Origin: Ideonella sp. WA131b
GTDB lineage: Bacteria; Pseudomonadota; Gammaproteobacteria; Burkholderiales; Burkholderiaceae_C
NCBI GenBank assembly: GCA_023657425.1
Contig: JAGTJW010000001.1
Coordinates: forward strand, 2,108,001-2,172,000
Length of the DNA stretch: 64,000 nt
Reading direction: 5' to 3'
The notes below the pieces were generated by a model, which saw only the letters and a program-made list of their open reading frames with translations, had not been told where the DNA came from and did not search any database. The position numbers were made by a program, and so were the translations under genes. Below, piece after piece: positions 34,078 to 43,054 of this stretch (position 1 is its first letter; each line of letters begins with the position of its first letter).

Positions 34078-37000
34078 ATGCAAAGACAACAACTGCGAGG
34101 GATCCGTCCGACCCCCGTCTGCGTGGCCGTGTGGGCCGTCCTGATGGCGCCGTTGGCCTGGGCGCAGACGGCGCCCGCCGCTCCGCCTGCCGCCACGGCC
34201 CCCGGGGCGCCGGCAGCCCAGGCAACCCAGGCAACCCAGGCAACCCAGGCAACCCAGGCAACCCAGGCAGCGCCGGCAGCGCCGGCAGCCCCCGCGGCGC
34301 AAGGCGCGACGCAGTCGCTCGTGATCTCGGGCTCGCGGATCCGCCGCGACAACTTCGACACCCCGGCGCCGGTGCAGATCATCCGGTTCGAGGATTCGGT
34401 GGTCGCCGGCTTCGTCAGCACGACCGACGTGCTTCAGGGCAACCAGGTCACGGGCGGGCAGGCCCAGATCAACAACGCCTACGGCGGTTTTGTCACCGAT
34501 GGCGGCCCGGGCGCCAACACCATCGGCTTGCGCGGCTTCGCGCCGACCCGCACGCTGATCCTCCTGAACGGCCGCCGTCTCGCCCCGTCGGGCACCCGCG
34601 GCTCGGTGGGCGCCGCCGACCTGAACGTGCTGCCCTCGACCATCGTCGACCGCATCGAGATCCTCAAGGACGGCTCGTCCTCGATCTATGGCTCCGATGC
34701 CGTGGCCGGTGTGATCAACATCGTCACCAAGCGCAACCTCACGGGCATCACCGCCGAGGCGCGCGTGACGGCCCCGACCGAGGGTGGCGGCGAGGAGCAG
34801 CGCTTCGCGCTGATCGGTGGCCATGTCGGTGACCGGTCCTACCTCACCGCCTCGTACGAGTACTTCAAGCGTCAGGACCTCACCCTGGGCGACCGCAGCT
34901 GGACGCAGTGCAACACCGACTACCGCCGCACCAGCGCCAACGGCGTCGTCGGTGCCTGGGGCAGTTTCGACTTCGTCGATCCGGCGACTGGCAAGCCCAA
35001 GTGCTACCCGATCAGCGGCACGGGCTCGAACGGCGTCACCATCAACACCTTGGGCACGAGCAACTTCACCGGTGTCGGCGCCCCCGGCTCGGTGGGCACG
35101 GCGTTCAACCGCTGGCGTCCCAACGCCAACGTCACGACGGGCCTGGTGGGTTTCGAGGGCGTGGGGGGTGGTGCCAACAGCCTGAACGTGCGCGACACCT
35201 TCGACCCGCGCATGCTGAAGCGCTCGCTGATCTCGCCCGTCGAGACGCACAATGTGTTCGTCCAGGGCGGCATGGATCTCGCCTCTGCCGGTGCCGCCGA
35301 GCTCTACTTCGAGCTGCTGTACAACCGCCGCGAGTCCAGCCAGGTGGGCTACCGCCAGCTGACGCTCGACTACATGCGCTTCAGCCCGCTGATCCCGGCC
35401 AACCTGGCCTTCAGCAACTTCCTGCCGCCGCAGTCCACCACCAACGGCGTCAATGTCGGCGTGCGCGCCTTCGTCGGCTTCGGCAACGACACCTCCTCGC
35501 AGACGGTGGACGTGGGCCGCGCGGTCGTCGGTGTCCGCGGCAACCTGGGGGCCACCGGCTGGGAGTACGACGTCTATGCGACCCAGCACAACAGCAAGGG
35601 TGAGTACACCTTCCAGTCCTTCCTGACGGACCGCCTTGCAAAGAGTTCAGACGTCGTCGTGGCGGGAGCCGGCTTTGCGTGCAAGGACAGCACCGCCGTC
35701 GGCTGCGTGGCGGCCCCTGCGCTCACGCCCGCCGTGATCGGCGGCCAGCTGCCTGCCGATTGGGTGAACTACGTGTTCCGGCCCGTCACCGGCACGAGCA
35801 AGTACAAGGAAAGCGTGGTCTCCGCCTCGATGACCGGCCCGCTGTTCAAGCTGCCGGCCGGCAGCGTGAAGGCAGCTGTGGGCGTCGAGACCCGGCGCTT
35901 CGAGATCGATGACACGCCGGCGCTCGACTCGCAGAACGGCAACCTCTACGGCCTGACCTCGTCGGCGATCACCCGCGGCACCGACAGCGCGAACGACGTG
36001 TTCGCCGAGATCGAGGTGCCGCTGCTGGCCAAGGTGCCCGGTGCCGAGCAGCTCACCGCCAGCCTTTCCAGCCGCAAGGCCGACTACAAGTCCTACGGAC
36101 CCGGCTCCACCTACAAGGCGGGCCTGGTCTGGTCGCCCGCCAAGTGGCTGACGCTGCGGGCCACCAGCGGCACCTCCTACCGGGCACCGGCGCTGTACGA
36201 GCAGTTCCTGGGCGCGACGACCGGCTTCGTGTCGCAACAGAACGATCCCTGCAACAACTGGGACTCGCCGACCAACGCGGACACCCCCCGCGCGGCCAAT
36301 TGCGCCTCCGAGAACCTGCCGGCGGGCTTCACGAACAACCAGAGCATCACGGTGGTCAGCTCGGGGGGGCGGGCCTCAGGCCTGAAGGCCGAGACCTCGG
36401 AGAACAACACCTTCGGCATCATCCTGCAGCCCGCGCTGCCCACCGGCTGGGGCGACCTCTCGGTGGCGCTGGACCGTTTCGACATCAAGGTCGAAAACGG
36501 CGTGGCCCGTGCCGGCGGCGTCGCCATCCTCAACCGCTGCTACGACGATCCGGCGTTCCGCGCCGGTGGTGGGCTTTGCCGGCTGGTGTCCGCCCGCACG
36601 TCCTCCAACGCCCTGACGGTGAACGACAGCTACGTCAACCTGGCCACGGACGTCGTCCGCGGGCTGGACCTGACGGTGCGCTACACCAACAACGTCTGGA
36701 TCGGCCGTCTGCGCGTGAACCTCAACCTCACGAGGTACGCCTTCCAGGCCAGCAAGCTGTTTGCCGATGATGAACTCGACAACGTCAACGGTTCGCTCAA
36801 CAACCCGTCGCGCACGGGCGCGCTCGAGTTCAACTACGAGGTGAAGGACTGGCGCTTCTACTTCGGCACCGAATACATCGGCGAGATGTCGTCGTACGAG
36901 TACCTGGGCCAGGATCCTGACACCAGCACCTTCCTGCTGAAGGTTCCGAGCTACCTCACGCACCAGGCGTCGGTGGGCTATCGGGCCGACAAGTGGCGCT

Positions 37001-37149
37001 TGACGGTGGGTGTGCGCAACCTGACCAACAAGGAGCCGCCGGTGATCTCGGCGCAGGCGGGCTACAACCGCGTGGGCAACGCGCCGCTGTTCAGCGGCTA
37101 CGATTACATCGGCCGGCGTGTGTTCGTGACCGGCTCGCGATCGTTCTGA
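34078..37149 (+). CDS. TonB-dependent outer-membrane receptor
   Basis: 1023 aa. A signal peptide ends near AWAQTAP and is followed by a low-complexity Ala/Pro/Gln/Thr region (about 30-78). The plug domain runs about 80-210 (VISGSRIRRDNFDTPAPVQI, NTIGLRGFAPTRTLILLNGR, IEILKDGSSSIYGSDAVAG). A 22-strand barrel follows and ends in the usual aromatic residue (VTGSRSF). The no-TonB-box, SGSRI-type plug resembles receptors abundant in Xanthomonadales, Sphingomonadales and Caulobacterales. An S9 peptidase gene follows, so imported peptides are a reasonable substrate guess. No siderophore genes are nearby. Confidence 0.93.
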   Translation: MQRQQLRGIRPTPVCVAVWAVLMAPLAWAQTAPAAPPAATAPGAPAAQATQATQATQATQATQAAPAAPAAPAAQGATQSLVISGSRIRRDNFDTPAPVQIIRFEDSVVAGFVSTTDVLQGNQVTGGQAQINNAYGGFVTDGGPGANTIGLRGFAPTRTLILLNGRRLAPSGTRGSVGAADLNVLPSTIVDRIEILKDGSSSIYGSDAVAGVINIVTKRNLTGITAEARVTAPTEGGGEEQRFALIGGHVGDRSYLTASYEYFKRQDLTLGDRSWTQCNTDYRRTSANGVVGAWGSFDFVDPATGKPKCYPISGTGSNGVTINTLGTSNFTGVGAPGSVGTAFNRWRPNANVTTGLVGFEGVGGGANSLNVRDTFDPRMLKRSLISPVETHNVFVQGGMDLASAGAAELYFELLYNRRESSQVGYRQLTLDYMRFSPLIPANLAFSNFLPPQSTTNGVNVGVRAFVGFGNDTSSQTVDVGRAVVGVRGNLGATGWEYDVYATQHNSKGEYTFQSFLTDRLAKSSDVVVAGAGFACKDSTAVGCVAAPALTPAVIGGQLPADWVNYVFRPVTGTSKYKESVVSASMTGPLFKLPAGSVKAAVGVETRRFEIDDTPALDSQNGNLYGLTSSAITRGTDSANDVFAEIEVPLLAKVPGAEQLTASLSSRKADYKSYGPGSTYKAGLVWSPAKWLTLRATSGTSYRAPALYEQFLGATTGFVSQQNDPCNNWDSPTNADTPRAANCASENLPAGFTNNQSITVVSSGGRASGLKAETSENNTFGIILQPALPTGWGDLSVALDRFDIKVENGVARAGGVAILNRCYDDPAFRAGGGLCRLVSARTSSNALTVNDSYVNLATDVVRGLDLTVRYTNNVWIGRLRVNLNLTRYAFQASKLFADDELDNVNGSLNNPSRTGALEFNYEVKDWRFYFGTEYIGEMSSYEYLGQDPDTSTFLLKVPSYLTHQASVGYRADKWRLTVGVRNLTNKEPPVISAQAGYNRVGNAPLFSGYDYIGRRVFVTGSRSF
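34219..34269 (+). repeat. Nine-base tandem repeat encoding Gln-Ala-Thr
   Basis: CAGGCAACC is repeated five times without change (34219-34263) and followed by a partial sixth unit. It encodes (QAT)5-QA at residues 48-64 of the TonB receptor, between the signal peptide and the plug. Two GCGCCGGCA units follow. The identical units suggest slippage; changes in copy number would keep the frame. Confidence 0.92.
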
Positions 37150-37158
37150 TGCGCAGGT

Positions 37159-37190
37159 GCGGAGCGCCGGCCCTCGGGCCCGCGCTCCGC
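37159..37190 (+). other. Stable hairpin between the TonB receptor and S9 peptidase
   Basis: GCGGAGCG (37159-37166) pairs with CGCTCCGC (37183-37190), and inside it GGCCC (37169-37173) pairs with GGGCC (37176-37180). It begins nine bases after the receptor stop. No T tract follows, so it may protect the receptor transcript's 3' end or reduce read-through rather than act as a full terminator. Confidence 0.45.
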
Positions 37191-37274
37191 GACGGCGCCT
37201 GCAGCCACCCAGGTTGCACCCGACCTCTGCCGCGGGACGGCGGCGAGGGCTCTTCTCTCAGGCAAGTTCTCATC

Positions 37275-39357
37275 ATGAAGTTCTCCTCGACCGCCACCGC
37301 CCTGGCCTTGCCGCTGATCACGGCCGCGCTGCTGAGCCCGGCGGCCAAGGCCCAGGCGCCGGCTGCGAATGCCCAGCCCGTGCGCGTGCCCACGATCGAG
37401 CAGCTGGCGCAGTTCCCCCGCATGACGGGCTTTACGCTGTCGCCCGACGGCCAGCACCTGGCGGCCATCGAAAGCCAGGGCGACACCCGCAGCGTGCTGG
37501 TCTGGAAAACCGCCGACACGGCGAGCCGGCCTACGGTGATCGGCGCCAGCAACATGCAGATCCAGGGCGTCAGCTTCGTCAAGAACGACATGCTGGCCGT
37601 GCGCATGTCGCAGCCGGTGGACATCCGATTCGGCGGCGTGCTCACCAAGACTTTTGTCGGCAAGCTGCTGATCACGGACCTGGAGGGCAAGACCTGGAAA
37701 GAGCCGTTGGAGTCGGCCGGCATCAACCGCTCCGAGAGCGATCAGCAGGCGCGCGAGATCACGGCGCCCGTTGTGCGCAGCCGCATGCTGAAGGACCCCG
37801 ACCACATCATTTTGGAAGGGGCCGCCATCGGCGCGCGCGACCTGTTCCGCTACAACGTGCGCACGGGCGTGGCGACGCGGCTGATGCGGCTGTCGGAGAA
37901 CGACGACGAGGTCGTCGTCGACTCTCAGGGCCGCCCCCGCGCCAAACGGCGCATTGGATTCCAGGGCTCGGACATCTTCGTCGCCACCGACATCCGCAAC
38001 CTCGAGACCGGTACCTGGGAGGAGCATTTCCGAACCCTGGTGAAGGACCGGGATGTCACCACGGTGCTGGGCCCTGGCACGAAGCCGGGCACCATGATCG
38101 TGCGCAGCAACCGTGGGCGCGAGCGGGCGGCGCTCTACGAGTATGACGTGGCCAGGCGCCAGCTCTCCGAGCCGCTGTTTGATCACCGTTTCTTCGAGGC
38201 CTTGCGCCCGCTGCGCCTAGAAGGGGACAAGGCCGACGATGAGGCGCCCTACGATGGCTTCACGTACGAGGGGCCCTTTGGCAACGACGTGCACTGGGTC
38301 AACCCGCAGTTCGAGTCCCTGATCCAGGGCCTGGCGCAGGCGCTGGGCATCAAGGAGGCCGAGCAGACGCTGGTGGACCCGGCCACCGGGGCCCGTGCCA
38401 CCGCCCGGATGCGGGATGGCGTGAACATCACCATCCTCTCGCAGCACGCCCCGAAGGACCAGCCGGCGACCCATGTGTTCCGGGTTTCGGGCGCCAACTA
38501 CCCCCCCGAGTTCTACATGCTGCGGGGCCAGCGGCTCACGCTGCTGGCGCGGGCCTACCCGGAACTGGACCGCCGGGCCCTGGGCAGCACGCGGCTGGTG
38601 TACTACGCGGCGCGTGACGGGATGCAGATTCCCGCCTACTTGACGATGCCCCATCCGCAGCTCTGCGGCCCGGGGCCCTACTCGGCCGTGGTCCATCCAC
38701 ACGGCGGCCCCTGGGCGCGAGACACGCAGGACTTCGACGCCTCGGGCTGGCTGCCGTTGATGGTGTCGCGCTGCCACGTGGTGCTGCAGCCGCAGTTCCG
38801 CGGCTCCGACGGCTGGGGGCGCACGCTCTGGAAGGCGGGTGACGCCGAGTGGGGCCAGAAGATGCAGGACGACAAGGACGACGGCGCCCAGTGGCTGGCC
38901 GCGCAGAAGCTCGTCGATCCGGCGCGGGTGGCGATGTTCGGCTACTCGTACGGCGGTTACGCGGCCATGGCGGCCGCGGTGCGGCCCAACGGCCTGTACA
39001 AGTGCGCGATCGCCGGGGCGGGCGTGTCCGACATCGAGAAAATCGGGACTCGCTTGCTACACGAACCCCTTCTTCCGCGCGGCCCAGGAGCCCACGGTGC
39101 GGGGCCTGAGCCCGGCGAAGCAGGCGGACAAGATCAAGATCCCGATCATGGTGTTCCACGGCGACCGCGACACCATCGTGCCCTTGATCCAGTCGGACGA
39201 GTTCGTGAAGAACGGGCGCAGTTCGGGCCAGCCGGTGGAGTTCCACGTCCAGGTGGACACCGCCCACGGCCCGGTGTGGCGGCGCAGCGAAAAAACGCGC
39301 GAGCTGCGGCTGATCGCCGACTACCTGGCCAAGGGCTGCGGCGGCTCGGGGCTCTGA
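37275..39357 (+). pseudogene. S9-family (prolyl oligopeptidase-type) peptidase, frameshifted
   Basis: About 694 codons if restored. A signal peptide ends near AAKAQAP; a beta-propeller-like region covers about 35-410; the catalytic alpha/beta-hydrolase domain begins near residue 450 (YSAVVHPHGGPWARD). Nucleophile Ser558 sits in FGYSYGGYAAM in the first frame. After GVSDIEKIGTR the first frame loses all likeness, while the next frame resumes with CYTNPFFRAAQEPTVRG and contains HGDRDTIVP (Asp), VDTAHGP (His) and the family's end GCGGSGL at 39357. The shift lies at 39051-39060 (CGCTTGCTAC, one base too many). It separates Ser from Asp and His, so the product would be inactive unless the base is a sequencing error. 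Confidence 0.85.
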
Positions 39358-39475
39358 CCCTGGGGAGCGTGGGCGGCGGCCGGCCCAGGCGCTGCTGGCA
39401 TGATCGCGCCGCGGCGGGCCCGGAGATTGCATGCAGATCCTGGCGCCCCGCCGGCTGTCCAGGAGCTTGCTGCCC

Positions 39476-42400
39476 GTGTCCATCCATGTCGCGCTGAACC
39501 ACGTCACCCACTACCGCTACGACCGGCGCGTGGGGCTGTCGCCGCAGGTCGTGCGCCTGCGGCCGGCGCCGCACTGCCGCACGCGCATCCTCAGCTACTC
39601 GCTGCGGGTGGAGCCCGGCCAGCACTTCATCAACTGGCAGCAGGACCCGTTCGCCAACCACCTGGCGCGGCTGGTGTTCCCCGAGAAGACGCGCGAGTTC
39701 AAGGTCACGGTCGACCTCGTGGCCGAGATGTCGGTGCTCAACCCGTTCGACTTCTTCCTGGAGCCGCACGCCGAGAACTGCCCCTTCGAGTACGACGCTG
39801 ACAGCCGCCAGGAGCTGCTGCCCTACCTGGCCCGGGGCGAGCTCACGCCGCGCTTCAAGGCCTTTGTCGAGAGCATCCCGCGCCATCACGGGAAAGACCG
39901 GATCCGCACCATCGACTTCCTCGTGGCGCTGAACCAGCGTCTGCAGAAGGACATCCGCTACCTCATCCGCATGGAGCCCGGCGTGCAGACGCCGGAGGTC
40001 ACGCTCACCAACGGCAGCGGCTCCTGCCGCGACAGCGGCTGGCTGCTGGTGCAGACGCTGCGCCACCTGGGGCTGGCGGCGCGTTTCGTCAGTGGTTACC
40101 TGATCCAGTTGAAGCCCGACGTGATGGCGCTCGACGGCCCGAGCGGCAGCGAGACCGACTTCACCGACCTGCACGCCTGGTGCGAGGTGTTCCTGCCGGG
40201 CGCCGGGTGGATCGGCCTCGATCCCACCAGCGGCCTGCTGGCCGGCGAGGGCCACATCCCCGTGGCCTGCACGCCCGAGCCCGGCAGCGCTGCGCCCGTG
40301 AGCGGCGCGGTCGACGAGTGCGAGGTGAGTTTCGGCCACCACATGCAGGTCACGCGCATCCACGAGAGCCCGCGCGTGACGCTGCCCTACACCGATGCGC
40401 AGTGGTCGAAGATCGTCGCGCTGGGCCACGAGGTCGACCAGCGCCTGACGGACGGCGACGTGCGCCTGACGATGGGCGGCGAGCCCACCTTCGTGGCCGT
40501 GGGCGACCGCGACGCCGCGGAGTGGAACACCGACGCCCTCGGCCCCACCAAGCGCGGCCTGGCCACCGAGCTGGTGCACCGTCTGCGCGAGCGCTACGGC
40601 CGCGGCGGCTTCCTGCACTTCGGCCAGGGCAAGTGGTACCCAGGCGAGCAGCTGCCGCGCTGGGCGCTCAGCATCTGCTGGCGCGCCGACGGCCAGCCCT
40701 GCTGGGGCGATCCCTCGCTCTTTGCCGACGAGCGCGACACCCACCGCTACACCGCAGCCGACGCTGAAGCCTTCATCCGCACGCTCACCAGGAAGCTGGG
40801 CCTGGCCGACGAGCACCTGCTGCCCGGCCACGAGGACACCTGGTACTACCTCTGGCGCGAGCGCCGGCTGCCCGTGAACGTGGACCCGTTCGACGCGCGG
40901 CTGGACGACGAGCTCGAGCGCGCCCGCCTGCGCCGGGTGTTCCAGCAGGGGCTGGACGCCACCGTGGGCTGGCTGCTGCCGCTCAAGCGCGAGTGGCGCG
41001 TGGGCACGGCCGGCCCGCAGTGGGTGACCGGGCCCTGGTTCCTGCGCGACGAGCGCCTGTACCTGATCCCGGGTGATTCGCCCATGGGCTACCGCCTGCC
41101 GCTGGACAGCCTGCCCTGGGCCGCCCAGGGCGACCAGCCCTGGACGCTGGCGCAGGACCCGTTCGCGCCGCAGCCCCCTCTGCCGGTGGCGGCGGCGGTG
41201 AGATCGCAGTTCGCGGCCGCGGGCGGCATGGCCGGCAGCCCGGCGGCGCTGGCGGCTGCCGCGGGCGCCGATGGCGGGCTGGACCACGACGGCTTCCACG
41301 CGGACGGCACCGCGGCCTTAGCCGGTGCGGCAGGTGTCGACCGCATGGCGTTTGTGCCAGGCGCGGGCAGCCGCGGCGGGGCCACCGAGCACACGCCCGA
41401 GCACGCCTTCCCACGCGATGCGGCCACCGTGCCGCCGCGCTTCGTCTCGGCCGGCGAGGTCACGCGCACGGCGCTGTGCGTGGAGGTGCGCGACCCGCAG
41501 CGCGGCAACGGCCCGAAGGCCGAACGCTGGGCCGAAAAGCAGCAAGGCGGCAAGCGCGGCGTGCTCTGCGTCTTCATGCCGCCGCTGCGCTTTCTGGAGG
41601 ACTATCTCGAGCTGCTCGCCGCCATCGAGGCCACGGCCGCCGAGCGCGGCGTGAAGATCGTGCTCGAGGGCTACCCGCCGCCGCGCGACCCGCGCCTGAA
41701 GCTGCTGCAGGTCACGCCCGACCCCGGCGTCATCGAGGTCAACATCCACCCCGCGCACGACTGGGCCGAGCTGGTCGACCACACCGAGTTCCTCTACGAG
41801 GCCGCGCACCACAGCCGCTTGAGCGCCGAGAAGTTCATGCTCGATGGCCGCCACACCGGCACCGGCGGCGGGAACCACTTCGTGCTGGGCGGCGCCACGC
41901 CGGCCGACAGCCCCTTTCTGCGCAGGCCCGAGCTGCTCACCAGCCTCATCACCTATTGGCAGAACCACCCGAGCCTGAGCTACCTGTTCAGCGGCCTGTT
42001 CATCGGCCCCACGAGCCAGCACCCGCGGTTCGACGAGGCGCGCGGGGATCAGGTCTACGAGGTCGAGATCGCGCTGGCCGAGATCGAGCGCCAGGTGGGG
42101 CTGCACGGCCAGGTTCCGCCGTGGCTCATCGACCGCACGCTGCGCAACCTGATGGTCGATGCCACGGGCAACACCCACCGCACCGAGTTCAGCATCGACA
42201 AGCTCTACTCGCCCGACGGCCCAGCGGGGCGGCTGGGCCTGCTGGAGCTGCGCGCCTTCGAGATGCCGCCGCACGCGCGCATGAGCCTGGCGCAGCAGCT
42301 GCTGATGCGCACCCTGGTGGCCTGGTTCTGGCAAGAGCCCTACCGTGGCCGCGGCGCCACGCGCCTGACGCGCTGGGGCACCGGCCTGCACGACCGCTTC

Positions 42401-43048
42401 ATGCTGCCCACTTTCGTGCAGCAGGACTTCGAGGATGTGATCGCCGACCTGCAGGCCGCCGGCTTCGCCTTCGACGCGGCGTGGTTCGCGCCGCACCTGG
42501 GCTTCCGGTTCCCGCTCATCGGCGATGTGCAGGTGGCGGGCATCGAGCTGACGCTGCGCCATGCGCTCGAGCCCTGGCACGTGATGGGCGAGGAGGGCGC
42601 ACCGGGTGGCACGGTGCGCTACGTCGACTCGTCGCTGGAGCGGCTGGAGGTGAAGGCCACGGGCCTGAACGGCAACCGGCATGTCGTCACCGTCAACGGC
42701 CGTGCGCTGCCGCTGCAGCCCACCGGCCGCGTCGGCGAGGCCGTCTGCGGCGTGCGCTACCGCGCCTGGAACCCGCCGTCGGCGCTGCACCCCACCATCG
42801 GCGTGCACGCGCCGCTCACCTTCGACATCGTCGACACCTGGGTGGGCCGCAGTCTCGGTGGCTGCCGCTACCACGTGGCGCACCCGGGCGGCCGCAACCA
42901 CGATGCGTTCCCGGTCAACGCCTACGAGGCCGAGAGCCGGCGCCTGGCGCGCTTCTTCCGCATGGGCCACACGCCGGGCCCGATGAGCGTGCAGCGTGCC
43001 GCCCCGAGCCTGGAGCTGCCGTTCACGCTGGATCTCCGCGCCGCCTGA
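39476..43048 (+). CDS. Transglutaminase-like and DUF2126 fusion protein
   Basis: 1190 aa. The N-terminal transglutaminase-like domain has an alpha-lytic-style N-terminal region (VSIHVALNHVTHYRYDR) and a papain-fold triad Cys184 (GSCRDSGWLL), His233 (DLHAWCEVF) and Asp249 (GLDPTSG). The rest, from about 310, is DUF2126, with GGEPTFVAVGDRD, GGGNHFVLGGATPADSPF and LRNLMVDATGNTHRTEFS; comparative studies have grouped it with carboxylate-amine ligases of the glutamine-synthetase type (recalled, not checked). GTG at 39476 is preferred to ATG at 39431 because the family starts with SIH and AGGAG lies ten bases ahead. First gene of a five-gene operon. A low-complexity Ala/Gly linker lies at about 560-650. 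Confidence 0.88.
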   Translation: MSIHVALNHVTHYRYDRRVGLSPQVVRLRPAPHCRTRILSYSLRVEPGQHFINWQQDPFANHLARLVFPEKTREFKVTVDLVAEMSVLNPFDFFLEPHAENCPFEYDADSRQELLPYLARGELTPRFKAFVESIPRHHGKDRIRTIDFLVALNQRLQKDIRYLIRMEPGVQTPEVTLTNGSGSCRDSGWLLVQTLRHLGLAARFVSGYLIQLKPDVMALDGPSGSETDFTDLHAWCEVFLPGAGWIGLDPTSGLLAGEGHIPVACTPEPGSAAPVSGAVDECEVSFGHHMQVTRIHESPRVTLPYTDAQWSKIVALGHEVDQRLTDGDVRLTMGGEPTFVAVGDRDAAEWNTDALGPTKRGLATELVHRLRERYGRGGFLHFGQGKWYPGEQLPRWALSICWRADGQPCWGDPSLFADERDTHRYTAADAEAFIRTLTRKLGLADEHLLPGHEDTWYYLWRERRLPVNVDPFDARLDDELERARLRRVFQQGLDATVGWLLPLKREWRVGTAGPQWVTGPWFLRDERLYLIPGDSPMGYRLPLDSLPWAAQGDQPWTLAQDPFAPQPPLPVAAAVRSQFAAAGGMAGSPAALAAAAGADGGLDHDGFHADGTAALAGAAGVDRMAFVPGAGSRGGATEHTPEHAFPRDAATVPPRFVSAGEVTRTALCVEVRDPQRGNGPKAERWAEKQQGGKRGVLCVFMPPLRFLEDYLELLAAIEATAAERGVKIVLEGYPPPRDPRLKLLQVTPDPGVIEVNIHPAHDWAELVDHTEFLYEAAHHSRLSAEKFMLDGRHTGTGGGNHFVLGGATPADSPFLRRPELLTSLITYWQNHPSLSYLFSGLFIGPTSQHPRFDEARGDQVYEVEIALAEIERQVGLHGQVPPWLIDRTLRNLMVDATGNTHRTEFSIDKLYSPDGPAGRLGLLELRAFEMPPHARMSLAQQLLMRTLVAWFWQEPYRGRGATRLTRWGTGLHDRFMLPTFVQQDFEDVIADLQAAGFAFDAAWFAPHLGFRFPLIGDVQVAGIELTLRHALEPWHVMGEEGAPGGTVRYVDSSLERLEVKATGLNGNRHVVTVNGRALPLQPTGRVGEAVCGVRYRAWNPPSALHPTIGVHAPLTFDIVDTWVGRSLGGCRYHVAHPGGRNHDAFPVNAYEAESRRLARFFRMGHTPGPMSVQRAAPSLELPFTLDLRAA

Positions 43049-43054
43049 TCGTCG

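Noticed and set aside
34076-34261. Minus-strand frame reading as a collagen-like Gly-Leu-Pro repeat
   Set aside because: It is the antisense of the Gln-Ala-Thr tandem repeat in the TonB receptor and has no ribosome binding site.
34219-34269. Direct repeats as a possible CRISPR array
   Set aside because: Units are nine bases with no spacers and lie in a coding frame.
39358-39497. Continuation of the S9 peptidase first frame to 39497
   Set aside because: Sequence after the frameshift in this frame is Arg/Gly-rich and overlaps the start of the next gene; the family's natural end is in the other frame at 39357.
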